This document shows, in pieces, positions 19,151 to 32,400 of a DNA stretch of 64,000 nt; position 1 is the first letter of the stretch, and each line of letters begins with the position of its first letter. The stretch is taken from the NCBI GenBank assembly GCA_023053575.1, contig JAKZAP010000005.1, forward strand, positions 4,278,001 through 4,342,000. The letters are read 5' to 3'. The notes under the pieces were generated by a model. That model saw nothing but the letters and a program-made list of their open reading frames with translations. It searched no databases and was not told the DNA's origin. Both the position numbers and the translations under genes were made by a program. This DNA is from Branchinecta lynchi. Its lineage: Eukaryota > Arthropoda > Branchiopoda > Anostraca > Branchinectidae.

Positions 19151-19839
19151 AATGACAGGTCTCACATTCAACTTTTGTATACTTGTGGTATAGATGTATA
19201 GATATATGTATAGATGTGTATAAATATGTATAGATGTGGGTTTTTAAGAGCGACAGATAAGACAACGCGATGTACTTTACTCCTTAATGAAAAGTTGGAA
19301 AAGGGGCCATTTTGTTATATGATCGATGATATACCCTTTTTAATGAAGGTATTCGGCTGCCACGGTTTGGTTTATTGCGCTTGTTATTACCTTGCTAACT
19401 GAAACGAGGTTCAAAGGGTCGGGCAGGCTAGCGATACATTCAGTATTGAAATTGGAATCGTTCGTGCAAGAAGCGGGATGATTTCAAATTCGGTTGGTTC
19501 AATACTTGTTTGATTATTAGGGATGTAAAGTGTGTTGGTTCTAACACTGTTCGTGTATAAGGTGTCATTAAATATTTTACTTTAACACACCACGTTTGAG
19601 CACTTGTTCTTCTTTTGCAGGGTACGTGCATTCAGTTCGAAGGGTATTTGATTCAGAGTTTAGTCTTTTGCAGGCAGCGGTGGTATTCTTGAGATGGTAT
19701 TTTCCTGCCTTCCGGTGTGGAAGTTGTAATGGTAGACCTGGCAGTTCGGGTTATTAGTGTTCGCTCGAGTACGGTGGTGGAAAGCGGTCATGGTTCGGCC
19801 TTGCGAGGGGACAGCGTTGATTTACTTTGGCGGTGGAGC
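19151..19839. other. No gene seen; short TATAGATGT microsatellite
   Basis: 19185-19235 is a (TATAGATG)n-like microsatellite. The rest is unclassified. It may be the 3' part of the retrotransposon remnant to the right, but I could not show this. Confidence 0.4.
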
Positions 19840-20335
19840 AAAGCTTTAGCTAGACGAATATCGTGTCTCTGATTGGGAGGGATTTTCCATTTTGATAGGG
19901 TTTGCTAGTGCCATACTGTTGTTCGCCATTTTGTTACCGGGGATTATTGTAGATGGTGACTTTGTTGCTTCTATTGAAGATGCGATTGAGTAATAGGGCT
20001 TGGTGTAGGTCAGTGTCTTCCGTTGAGTAAGTGGACTTTTTAGGAGGTTAATAGCTGATCTGGATATGGCTATCTGTGTGTGCCCAGGGTGTTTAGCTTT
20101 AGCGTTGCGTCGAGCGTTATGTTGATTGCTGCGATTTGCAGAATGAGAATGCATGCTTTCTTTGCAAGCTTTTTTGTTGCATACATTTGTATTTTTGGGT
20201 AGCAATGCTGCGGCGCCTGTCGGGCTGCTTTCTGCTTTTGAACCATGAACGTATATGTGGGTGTGGTCTTCGTATTTCGTCGACAACCTTGGAAGTGTGC
20301 CAGGGCTACACGTCGTGTCAGATCTGCTTTTTGAG
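19840..20335 (-). pseudogene. Non-LTR retrotransposon RNase H remnant
   Basis: On the minus strand one frame reads YEDHTHIYVHGSKAESSPTG and AAALLP. This resembles the start of an RNase H domain (h-Y-T-D-G-S-K, then G-A-A) found at the C-terminus of I-like and related LINEs. The Asp of the T-D-G-S motif is His here and the frames around it are broken, so the copy is dead. A third RNase H remnant lies at 25955-26092. Confidence 0.5.
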
Positions 20336-20540
20336 TTGGCATGAATATTGTTTCTGTATAGATGGGGTTCTTAAAGATGGGACGATCATGGTCGTTAGAA
20401 CTACCATCCGGTTTCGAAATCTTCTGAATTCCATTAGTAAGGATCAAAGATGGGCGAATTCGAATCCGGGTTTGAATCCAAGATTCGTCCTTTTGGCCGG
20501 ATTCGAATCGATTTGATTGCTTGTCAGGATGGATTCGGCT

Positions 20541-20665
20541 ATAGGCGTATTCTAGCCGTTCCCCGAGGACTCCTCGGGGAATCGAAGGGAACGGCGAGAA
20601 TGGAGGGAGTGTCACTCTACGCGTACTCCGCGGACAGAAAGAGCGAGAACACGGGGAATGCTACC
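20541..20665. mobile_element. Small DNA element 'TTCCCCG', intact short copy
   Basis: The copy starts 'TATAGGCGTATTCTAGCCG' and 'TTCCCCGAGGACTCC' and ends 'GCGAGAACACGGGGAATGCT'. The same two ends occur at 33602 and 34410, where about 700 bp of LINE sequence separates them. GCT lies at both borders and may be a 3-bp target duplication. The centre CCGAGGACTCCTCGG is palindromic. Confidence 0.6.
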
Positions 20666-20814
20666 AAAACGGATTTGTTCGAAAAAAAAAATGCAGTGGA
20701 CGAAATTATTCTTATTGTTTTTAGTTAATTTTACATTGCACCAACACCAGCAAAAATTGATTCCCCTCCGAATCTGAAAGGGAGTCCTTTTTTATGATGG
20801 TGATGATAACTTGA

Positions 20815-21375
20815 GCATTCCTCGCCCGTGAGGACTCGCGAGAATACGGGGAGTGAGTCTCCGGGACGCTTTTTACCGATCACTTTTCCGTCGGTCTGTC
20901 GGTCGGTTAGTCCGGTGTTTGCGAGTTCGGGTACTTCCAGATGTGCTAGGACGATGAAACTTGGCAGGCATATTAGGGACCCGACCAAACTAACTATAGT
21001 GACTTGCCCGATCCAACCATCGTGGGGGGAGGAGGGGAGCCGGAACCCGGAATTTAGTGACAGGCATAACTTTCGAACGTGTGATCGAAACTTAATAAAA
21101 CTTGCTATTTGGAAAGACGTCTCAGATGTCTCGTTTCAAGTCCAGACCGAATCCGATGAATGTTGGGGGGGGGGGGGGGTGGAACCGGAAATCACGTGAC
21201 ACGCTTAGAGCCGAGCGATCGGGATGAAACTTTGTGGAGGAACTAGCACAAGCCCTCGGTACATCATTGACAGAACCGGACTGGATTCGTGCACTGTGAG
21301 AAAGAGGGGAGTTGGTGAGTTGGGAGTTGGACCGGAATTCCGATGATACACATTTTACATCCCATTTTCTATCCA
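20815..21375 (-). repeat. Family 2 element, reverse fragment
   Basis: Reverse-oriented units carry 'GATGAAACTTGG', 'GGGACCCGACCAAACT', 'CCATCGTGGGGGGAGG' and 'GTCTCAGATGTCTCGTTTC'. They match the C-rich array units at 41000-41900 and 46930-49700 read on the other strand. No termini were found. Confidence 0.65.
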
Positions 21376-22427
21376 TCTATCTATCTATACCTCTATAAGC
21401 CATATCTATTTTGACGATACTGACCGGAACTTCTGCCAAATTTTCGGTCACTAGTCAAGCAATAAAAGAAAATTCAGAAGCGAATCCAGCGCATCTCGTT
21501 ATCCCTATAAAGCACATCTAATCAACTTCAAATAAAACTTTGACTTAAAAAAAAAAATGCGGGTATAACCGGATTCCGCACTAATTATTTGTCCGGGTAA
21601 AAAATGATTGCCATATACGGACACAACGTCTCTTCTTACCCCTAAATCTATCATCTAATCAACTTTAGATAAAACTTTTGCTTTTAACATATTTTCCAGT
21701 TTTGGCCGGATTCCAGGCAAACTAGTTGTCCGGCGAGAAAACGGTTTTCACCATCGTGTACAACATGTCTCCTTACCCCTAAATCAAACATTTAATCAGC
21801 TTCAAATGAAACTTTTACTTCTAACCAACTTTCCGGTTTCGCCGGATTCCGGACGAACTACTTGTCCAGCGAGAAATAGTTTTCACCGTCGTGTTCAGCA
21901 TGTCTTAATCAACCTTAAACGAAACTTTTACTTTTAACAAACTTTCCGGTTTTTGCCGGATTCCGGACGAACTACTTGTCCGGCGAGAAAATAATTTTCA
22001 CCATCATGGTCAGCATGTCTTCTTACCCCGAATTTAGACATTTAATCAACTTCAGTTGAAAGTTTTACTTTTAACAAACTTTCCGGTTTTAGCCGGATTC
22101 TGGACGAACTACTTGTCCGGCGAGAAAATGATTTTCACTATGGTGCTCAGCATGTCTTCTTACCCCACAATCGACTATCACATTAGCTGTTTAAAAATTT
22201 TTGTTTGTCCCTTAATTTGAACCCCCCTCTCCCACCCCCAAATATTGGGCTGAAGGGAACATCTACGAACTCGACCTTACTCTTGGCTCAAAGAATCGTC
22301 ACCCCAAGTTTCATCAAAATATCTCATTCCGTTCGAGGGTTATCATGCTCACAGACGGACGGACAGATGGATAACTTTTGCGATGTCATAGGTATCCCTC
22401 CACTTACGTTTTGGGATCCCAAAAACC
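21372..22427 (-). repeat. GGGATCCC element, copy D (reverse)
   Basis: About seven diverged 137-bp units (ACTTTCCGGTTTTAGCCGG, GTCCGGCGAGAAAATG, CAGCATGTCTTCTTACCCC) are followed by 'CTCCCACCCCCAAATAT', the GACGGACGGACAGATGG stretch and the terminal 'TTACGTTTTGGGATCCCAAA'. The left (GGTCTTG) terminus is missing. Confidence 0.85.
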
Positions 22428-22562
22428 GCCTGTTTTTCAGAAAAATTCACTTTTTTTTAGAAAAATTGACCGATTTCGTTTAAACCGTCACGACCGAAGC
22501 CCAGTAAAAATTTGAGTGTTTCGGTGCCATTTGAGATTTTTTATTGAGATTCTGAACATTGA

Positions 22563-23184
22563 GAGCGTGTTCCACCCTTCCACAAACAGTAACTATTATT
22601 TATTATTTCCTTTGCAACCTCACCAAAAGTTACTACGCTGACCGTTCCATCCTTCTCGAAATAATAGTAACTAGCTTATACGCTTGGGAGCATAGTAACT
22701 ACGGATCTCTGTTAACGATTGTTAACAATCGTTAAGTGGCGGAACGCAGTCCAGGCCAAAAATGTCTGGAAGTCCGGGGTGTTGGACACCCAGATTCCGG
22801 ATGTCTGGAAGGTGCCATGGAGGCAACCCGTTCGCGAGACACAACAAATATGCAAATGGGGGAAGAAAAGGGAAAGTGATTGACAGTTGTGACTGCGATG
22901 CAAGAAATATGAAATGTAAAGGGGACACCTAGGAAATGTTGAAGAACAGCAGATTTAGCTGTCATCATTATCATGAAAATCTGGAAGGGTTGGCTTGACT
23001 ATGCGGAAGCCCCGGACGTCTGGGAATCTGGAAGGTGAAGCCTGGCTTTAACGTCATTGGTAAGATTCGCCCGTGGCATGATATTCTGCTGGAAAATAGA
23101 AAAAGTGTTCCAGCCTTGAGGGCAAAAAGCCAGAATACGTGACGTCATGCGTAGTAACAACGGTAAGTAGGACGGAACACGCTC
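22563..23184. mobile_element. MITE family M (GAGCGTGTTCC), copy 1, with internal insertion
   Basis: The left end is GAGCGTGTTCCACCCTTC and the right end is GGACGGAACACGCTC. TGA is duplicated on both sides (22560-22562 and 23185-23187). Compared with copies at 36308-36612 and 61437-61722 it carries about 336 extra bp, bounded by repeated TTAACG (22712-22717 and 23048-23053), a second nested insertion. Confidence 0.87.
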
Positions 23185-23345
23185 TGAGATTTTGGGAGGT
23201 CTAGATTTTTCTGGCGTATTTTTCGAAGAACAGCAGCTTTTTTCTTTTACCATGACCTGGCAACACCGCTGCATTAAACTACTGATGCTAAAAGTCTGCA
23301 CAGCCTAGCCTATAGAAAATTCGAGTGCACCTGTGAGCCGGGAAG

Positions 23346-23485
23346 ATGTACCAGTGGATGCTGATTTATTTTGCACCACTTTTCCTTCTTCTTTCTGCAG
23401 AATTTGCAGCTGGACATTCAAAAGTCTATGGACCTGGATTACAGGCTTCGTCGGTAACTCTGCCTGTTCGCTATTTTTTTGTTAA
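23346..23485 (+). CDS. POGLUT2: POGLUT2/3 exon 1 (signal peptide)
   Basis: The exon encodes [20 protein letters not shown] and on to TLPVRYFFV, with two bases (AA) carried over before donor GTAAGA. The hydrophobic stretch 5-17 followed by SAEFA fits a cleavable signal peptide. The segment also looks like a splice acceptor (CTTTCTGCAG), but only the ATG at 23346 gives a signal peptide. Confidence 0.9.
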
Positions 23486-26400
23486 GTAAGATTTGGCTGT
23501 AATATATCTGAGCTGTAAATAATTAGATAAATTTTACTTGAGTAAGCCTAGTCGGCTGGTGACTTTGCTTAGCTTACGTCTGTTTCTTCTGTCGAAGAGC
23601 TACACAAAGGCCGTGTGAAACGGAACGCTTGCTGGCCCATCATCATCGTAATGGTGTTGTTTCCGCATTTGCTAATAGGAAATGCGTTATTTTCAAAAAC
23701 ATTAGAAATGCTTAGGGATGTGGTAGAGAAGTAATTTGACCTCAGAACAACAGCCAAAAGCTGGCTAAAAGGCTAGATAATATTATTCCAGTAACTGGCT
23801 GGTAAAACTTTGAAAATAACCTTGAATTAGGCTACCCTACTTCAGACGGTATGTAGTTGTGTGCAGACTAAATCTCATTCAGTCAACTGAGTCGCATGAT
23901 GTCACATAAGCAGTTAATTTTTAAATTTACTTACCAAATCGATTCCCTAGAACAGTTTAAGGATGTAAATGCGTCCGGCGTCTTGCTAGCTTCTCGGCTC
24001 TGTGTAGCATTTTAGCACACACTAAGGCCTTTTTTTATAACCATGCACAAGTGGGGTGGCATGTCTCCAGGGGTAAGAAGGGTACTCATACATATGTGCA
24101 CGACTTATTCTCCGGAGGTACAGGGCCTTGCTATTTGTTCTGTCCCAGTGAATGACAAATATGCATGCCGTTCCTGCTGTTTCTTTCAAGCCTCCACACT
24201 TACCAAATGTGGTTTGATTGAAAGGCCCAATATTTCTCTGCAACCTAATATTCTGTCTTTTTTTATTGACCAAAGCTGCGGAGTTGCCAAATACCTTTCT
24301 TTTAAACACCTGTTGACCATGGCCAAATTGTTTTTGTGCCACCTTTTGTTTCCAATTTTCTGTTGCACCTTTTGTGGATTTTACTTACACAAGATTACTA
24401 TGGTTGGCTCAAATATATGAGTGGTGCAAGTAGCAAGCTATCTGGTATAGGCCTACCAGTCTACTAAAATTTTTAAATCAAAATTAATTACTACTTAGCT
24501 ACTGCTGCAACTGGTCTGATAAATACAGTAGTGCACAGGCCTGCTTCTGCACTTCAGTTTGGGATATAGTTTAATTCGTTTGGGATCTGACAACAGGATG
24601 AAATTTCAACTGAATGGGCCACCTATCATAATGTGACAAGCAGCAACACAAAAGAACTGCGCAAGAGCCACATGGTATTGATATTTATTCTTTTTTAATG
24701 AACGATATATTCCTTCAATTAATTCCACTGCACTTTCTACCTTAGATTCAAGTGCTTTCTAGCGATCGTAATTTTTTTCTGTCAGTTGGTCTAATTAGTT
24801 TTGGATTCTGACCAGACTCAGTGCTCAAAGAAACCTTTTTTTCCTGGATTTGATCACCTGTGTGGGTTTGGAGGAATGGGGGAATCCTGGTAATTGTGAC
24901 CCGCGTAGGTTGCAAATGGGTTATCTGGTTCAAAGGAAACTAGATGGGTAGTAAGATCTGATTTGAGTGAAACTAAGCAGAAAAAATTCAGTTCTAATTC
25001 AAATCAGATCAGACTGTTGGAGCTTGGAGCAGGATACCAGAAAATCCAGAAATGTTCAAATGGTTAGTTTAAGGTCGATACTGGGTCCGGCGTTGATCAG
25101 GGGAGTTTAAAGGGGACCAGAAACCTTATGGCACAGAAACCCATAGGCTTGAGGCCTACAGTAAGCCTTCGCCTAGACGAATTCGGCTTTGCTAGCTGAA
25201 ATAATTTGAGCTGAGCCATTACAAATCGAAGTCGAATCATGTTTACGCCGCGGAAAAGATACGTGTTCTGTGGAAACTAGGGAGTGATCAGGGCAGGAGG
25301 GAAGGGGCGGGATTTACAGGCAGAATAGCGAACCGCCACAATCCCTGTGTGTACATGAACAGATCCGACCAGATGCAAGCACTCTTGGGGCAGTGAAAGC
25401 GGCTTCTTAGATTTCTTTTGATATGCATGACTCTCTGACAAATCCTGGCTATGATGAACACCGGACAAGCCCGTCGTGTTTTTACGCATCACCGTCTAAG
25501 TTTCGACGATCAAACTATTACTTGCGAAATTTCTGGTCCCCGTCCTTCCCTTATGACATCCACAATCCCACCTTAAAATCTGTGGTTCCTACGATATCTG
25601 CTTATTTCAGTCCCAAGCTAACTGTAAAAGTGTATCATCTGACATAGTATTGCTACTCACTGATTATGTATTTGAGAAAAATAAGATGCCTATTATGCCT
25701 ATAAAAAGCCTTTCAGTAATAATTCAATGCCAGATAGCTCTTCGTAATCCTGCTGTGCCGAAGCTTGCCGTGGTCCGTTTCAGCAAGAACAAATAAGCAC
25801 CATGACCTCCGTCTCCGTATCTCCGTAATATGACTGTGCGGAGTCGAATAGATTCCCATACCCTGCAAGAAGTAAACGAACGGAGGGTAGGAGCTACGCG
25901 GAACATCGCAATTCGTTACCTGTACAAACAGTAAAGCCCGGGAGAAGAAATGTCAAGAGTAAAAGCCGTTCGGTTGTCTACTACTATTGCGATCCAAATT
26001 ACCAGCGCGTCAGCAAAATGGATCCAGATAGCCTTCCAGTACATCCCCAGTCACATGGCAATAGACGGAAATGAAATCGCAGACCAAATAGCGTGTTATA
26101 TTAGGTATCTTGTTATACCTTCTGTGTTAACTTGTGAGTTAACTTCCAAATATCTTATAACCGCGTAGCGTGTACCCGAGCGGTTGGTACGTATGCTGTC
26201 TATAATGGTAGCCCGAGCGGTATCCTCGAAGGGTTGATTCGTGGCTGTGGAGGGGAGGAGCTCGGACGTTTGGCCCTAGGTCCTACATTCCATAAACCAT
26301 GTGTTAGAAAACACACTTACTTTTAATGATGAAGTTCTTCATACAATATACACATCTGTAATCCAACTGATAGTCTACTACTCACTGACACTGCTAAATA

Positions 26401-29400
26401 CTGGCTGTCTCAGTACTGACTTCTAAATACTGGCTCTTCTCTCTTTCTCAATGCCTGATTATTTATACTGATTTCCTCCAGAGGTTTCTCTAACAAAACC
26501 ATTAATGTGCCAACCTCTAAAGACTTCGAGTGAGGGACAAATAGCCTCTAACAAACGAACTTCTATCGGCAGAGTGGATTGAAAGAATCTCTAACAAAAC
26601 CATTAATGTGCAAAACCTTTAACGACTTCGAGAGAGGGACACATAGCCTCTAACGAACGAACTTCTAACGGCAGAGTGGATTGAACTGCCAACTGAAAGA
26701 ATCATCTGGAGAAAGAGTGCGTTGAGTCATAATTTAATGACTAATAAGGACAAGCTCTGGAGAAAGAGCTCACCTCTAACGAAACAGAAACGAGTGAATG
26801 CTTACGACGAAATATCTTGTTTCGATAGAGATTAATTCGTTACAAGCGAACCTGGCACGCCTTAACACCTGAGAATCTAGCAGACCAACGAACATGTGAG
26901 ACCCAACAGCCACACGAATAAACAGGGTACAAGCCCCAAAATTCCATCCACGTTACTCTCCATTCAAAGACAAGGACATGAGCAAGTGGTACCATCGAAT
27001 CGGAGGGAACGCCTGCAACCTCAATCATGCAGCATTCCTCTACAAATCAAAAGTCCCTGGGGGCTCCGTCGTCTAGTTCGTCAACTGTAGATTCTGCAAG
27101 GCGGCATACGAAAACCTGGACCACATCATCTTCGTATGTCAACACAGGAAGTGACCCCCCCCCCCCCCCAAGGGAAAGTCCAAGGAGCATTCTACAAAGC
27201 CAGACTCAACCCATCCACAACTACGCTTACAAATAACACCATCAGCCAAGACGAAGAGAAAAATATATTCCTGTCCATCTTCTGACTTGTCAACTCCCTC
27301 AAGCTTAGTGAGGCAATCTAACCTCAGCCATGGAGGGCGACGATTATTGCTCATAACCGAGCAGAAAATTGAAGAAAAGGCCGAAATAGAGCTTACCGGT
27401 ATACGAAACGGCCATAACCCTACCGAAGAAGAAAAAGAAGAGGCCGAAGTGGAGCATTTGCTGTCCGGAGTGGTCCATATACTGAAGAAGAAGAGGTCAC
27501 ATGTGACGCGCTGCAGAGCGGGTCAACACGCCTGCTGTACTTTTCCCTCTGATATGCGCAGCGGTCAAGATGGAAGTAGACGGGAATCAACTCAAAGCTC
27601 AGCAAGTACATCTGGCTCAGCTCAGTTTTGTCGGGGTATCCATAGTCGCTACATGGGACCAAAGACGGAGGTGCTATGGGCTTATATGTTCTGGGTTTCA
27701 TTAGACGTTTCTTCCTGTTTGAAGATCGCAAAAAATATGTTCCAAACTGAAGTCCGGAAGCAGGCCTATTCATTATCAGACCGGTCGACTGGTGTCAGAC
27801 TGGTCGTTAATTTTGATTCAGAAAGTGTAGTAGACCGGTATATGGTACCACTGGAGAATAAGGGGTACACATATGTATGAGTACCCTTCCCACCCCTGGA
27901 GGCATGCCATCCCGTTTGTGCACAAGAAGAAAGTATCTGCATCCAATATTGCATGTTATTTGTTTTTCTAGTGTCACAGAGGATGGTCTGAATAAAGAAG
28001 ATCTTGATATTAAAGTTACTGGGAAATCTGCGTCATCGCAATATCCTTGTCGGATATGGACGCAAGTTCTTGACAGGAAGGACAACATAATCATAGTCAG
28101 ATACAAACTATATGAGAACTGTGAAACCCTTACTATTAGTGTCAAGGGCAATGGGAGACATTTGGATGGATCACCATATGAAGTCAAAGGTTTGTATTCT
28201 CGTTCTTCCCCATCTTTGAATAGTGACATGCTCTGGAGCAAGCACTGCCACTTTTCTTTCTTTCAGGATATTACTCTGCAGCTGTTTAAACCGGTTTGTC
28301 TGCTATTGGATGGATGGGATCTGGTCTGAGGTCTCCTGGATGATGCTTGGTGTTTCGGGGCCTTTGTTTGAAATGCGACTTGAAACTTCGAGAAATTTTG
28401 AAAAGATTAGCTGACACAGTCTTTGACAATCAGGTCTTTCATATCTGACTTGACAAGCATTCCTGGTAGGAGATTATAGGAAGGATTATTGGGCTCCTGG
28501 TGATTCCGTTATGCTTCTATCAAGAACCAGTTATCTTAGCTATGTTAGCACAAGCATTCAAAGGCAGTTACTGGATCAAAGGCTGGACTACTGTAGTCCA
28601 CTTGTGCTTATAAGTGTGAAGCCAGACTTAATGGGCTCGATTGTTTGTATTAACTCTTCTATTTAAGGCCCAGTTCTTATGGACGATTGCAACTGCCCAG
28701 AAAAAGACCTGGACACATGGCTTCAGAAATGGGAATGTTCCTCAAACTATACTCAGATTGCGAGTGACCTGAGACCGTTCACTGAAGTTGACATGGACGG
28801 AGCCCTGAAGAATGCAGTTGAGAGGTTCAACATACCTGGGGCGTACAGCTTTTGCAACTACGTTGTGCTAGACAACCAGGTTTGGTATTAGGATTCCAGA
28901 TGTATTTTTGTGGGTGGTCTTTTTGGATGCATGTTAGGGAAAATAGGGGATTGCAACCGACTAGAAGCAAGAGAACGTTGAATGCTTTGGAAATTATTAC
29001 AGGCTTAACAAGACCGTTTTATTTTGTGGGACGTTTTAATCACTGAAACGGGTGCGTGCGTGGTAATCAGTTTCACGAATGGCAGCGCACTGTTAAAATC
29101 CAAATGAAATGCTCAGTTGCTCCTTTCGTTTTGATGAGATCCGAGTTGAACAAATCGTCCGGGACATCCGTTCCTGAAATTAATTTCTTTCTTCTTCTTA
29201 GACGACAATTCGACGGTTTTTCCTAGATCATTCTTTGAGTCAGTAAACCTCGTAGAACCAACGAGATGATTCTGGAGCTGGTATCTTTCTTCTGCCAGGG
29301 AGAGCCAAAAGGCGGTTTTGCGCCGACACAATACAGTTTTGTGTCACCCGCTGCACTCGCTAAAAATAGCTATGTAGCGGGGAGTAGGCTACTTGTACTT

Positions 29401-32400
29401 GTAACGGGACCAGATGATTGCCACTTCACCCGGCGTCCATGAGTTTTCGGAGGGTGGCGTCCCGAATGTCTCCATCTTGTCAACTCTTGCACAAAATCTA
29501 GCCAGAAGCTGTGCCATCTTCGGTCAAAGTGGTGGGAGGCGCCACTGGCTATGACGCTCATTTGGACAGCAGTGAATAACTAAGCAGCCGAAGAATAAAT
29601 AGTGTTTGGGAAAGCGAAAAGATTGGGTTTCGCTGGAATTTGAGGACCCGAATTTCGGACGGTATATTCTAACCACGTTAACGACACCACACTGATTTTT
29701 ATATTTTCTATGTTTCGCCATTTTTGATGTGTTATCATGCTCCCTACGATTTTCGGTGAGAAGCTCATTTGTCAGAAAAAAACGGTTATGTCAGTTTGTT
29801 TGTGTTTATGCTGGAAGTCAACGGGCCTGGAAAAGGCTTAAAACAGCGAAAGTCATGGGTAATTTCTTAAAAGCAAAGACTTCAGAGTTGTAGTTTTAAT
29901 GTATTCACTATCTTTATTCAGTATAAAAAAATAATATAATATAATCACAGCAAAGTCGCTGTATGGTAGCGTTTCAGTGACTTAAACAAGTTCTGATGAT
30001 AAAAAGAGGGGCGAGCGCCGTATTGTAGTAGGTACAACGCTCTCTGGAACGAAAATAATAACAACGCTGACATACGTCATCACTCTTACGGCAGTGCCTG
30101 CAGAACAGGTGGTTATTATCACTTATGATGGTCGTGACCATCACAAGCAAATTGTAACGATCGTAACAGTCGTGGAACGAAAATAATAAGAGGGAGGAGC
30201 TAATTTACTTATGACGGCGGTCTCTGGAACGGGAGTGATAACAAGAATAGTAACGATCGTAACTAATAGTTGTGTTTTTGCTGATACCATGGTATCTGTT
30301 ACCACGGTAACTGGATCTGCAATTAGTCGTTTTTGCAGTTATCGTAGTATCTGATACACGGTGCTCTGCAAAAACGACTATTGCCGAAAGTGCAATAGTC
30401 GACATCCCAAAAGAAAAACAGATATCCAGTTACATCACTAAGTGCAAACTTCTTTCACACCAATCTGACAAAATTTGATGAAAGTGAGATGACTTTTCAG
30501 ATACCACGACCAGTTACCACGGTCGGACCTTGGTATTTGAATATCTGATACCACGATAACTAGCGAGATACCACGATAACTGCAAAAACGCCTTTTGACC
30601 GTGGTATCAGATAGCTGCAAAAATGACTTTAGTCCGTGGTAACAGATACCATGGTATCAGCAAAAACGCAACGAATGATAAGTCTCTGGAATGCTACCTA
30701 CATGAGCTTAATGTTTTGTATGTCGGTCGTCGGAATCTGTCTCCCTGTTTGGATATCTGTCTTTTAAAAAACAAATTTTGGAGTGGGATGTTTGTAGCCT
30801 ACTTGTTTTAACGTTTAACTCCTTACAGATACATCGAAAGTGCTATGGCCAGCATGTTGGTTTCAACATGTTTATGGATGCGATCCTTCTGTCCATGAGT
30901 AGGAAGGTAAAACTGCCAGATATGGAATTTCTGGTAAATCTTGGAGATTGGCCTCTTATCCGAACTCACGTCACGCCTCTGATTCCAATGTTTTCCTGGT
31001 GTGGATCGGAAGAAACCGCCGATATATTGATGCCGACGTATGACATTACCCAGTCTACTCTAGAAATGATGGCTAGGTATGAAATTTGTTAATGTCCTTG
31101 TCTGGGGCGGTTTTCCCTGCGACTTCCATATAGGGAAGAACTGCTTCGTACCTGTTTCATGAGTCGATACCTAGCTTTATGACTGTTTGTCACCAGGGGC
31201 GTCACGTATGGGGTCGGTCGGGGTAGGTCAGTTGATTTTTCATACAAACAGTAGGTTTTTTCTTGAAAACAGTCAGTTTTTGTGAAGAACAGTCTATTTT
31301 TCGTCAAAAATTTTGTTTTTGGGATCCCAAAACGTAAGTGGAGGAATACCTGTGACATCGCAAAAGTTGTCCGTCTGTCCGTCCGTCTGTAAGCTCGATA
31401 ACTCTCGAAGGGAATGAGATATTTGGATGAAACTTGGTGTGAGGATTCTTTGGGTCAAAAGTAAAGGTCGAGTTCGTAGATGGGATTTGTAGCCCTATAT
31501 TTAGGGGTGGTGGAGTGGGTTTCAAATTAAGGGGCAAATAAAAATACTTTATAAAAGATATTGAGATAGTTGATTTAGGGGTAAGGTGACATGCTTAATC
31601 CGAGTATGAAAGTTATTTTCTCGCCGGACGAGTAATTCACCCGGAATCCGGCGAAAACCGGACACAAAATTTGTCGACCAATTTTCGGCTATAGCAGTCC
31701 CTACCCCTTTATTCTCAGACCAGTATAGCTCTGCGCTGTGGATGACGACATTCATTTATTTATTCTATGCACACCGGAGAGATCTAGTGTAATCGAAGGT
31801 CGAAGGGGTTGATATATATTGTTCAAACGAGGGAATATGTTGTTCCAGCGAGGGTCTTGTTCAATGAGGATTCACTGGTAAAGTACAGGTCAAGTTCGTA
31901 GATGGGTCCGAATCTGGTTTCGAATCTGCGGTAAAACCATGTTTGTTTTATAAGCTAATAAGATATTCATTGAGGGGGTAAAGAGGGCCGCTGAATCCAT
32001 ATCTGAACTTAGTTTTCTTGCTGGAGTAAAGTACAGGTCAAGTTCGTAGATGGGTCCGAATCTGGTTTCGAATCTGCGGTAAAACCATGTTTATTTTATA
32101 AGCTAATAAGATATTCATTGAGGGGGTAAAGAGGCTGAATCCATATCTGAACTTAGTTTTCTTGCTGGATCACGAATTCGGCTGAAACTGGAAATTTGGT
32201 TGAAGCTCCAAGTTGTTTCTGAAATCGATAGAGAATTGGTATCGGTGCAAGGAGACATGCTGAATCCAGTTTTGAACTTTATTTTAACAGTAGGAATCTG
32301 AAAAAGACTGAATGGCGAAGACATGACCCAATTGTTTGAATCAAATGTCAGATTTTTGGGATCCCATCGAAACCTTTGGTCTTGTTTACTTAAAAAGAGT

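Noticed and set aside
27287..27880. 197-codon plus-strand frame with Glu-rich parts
   Set aside because: It crosses two dispersed repeats (R3 and R2) and has no recognisable domain.
29387..29517. Minus-strand frame starting [16 protein letters not shown]
   Set aside because: It looks like a first exon but has no convincing donor and no partner exon; kept only as a remark.
30205..30405. Short minus-strand frame within the 30-kb MITE
   Set aside because: It arises from palindromic repeats of GGTATC and GATACC; no coding signature.
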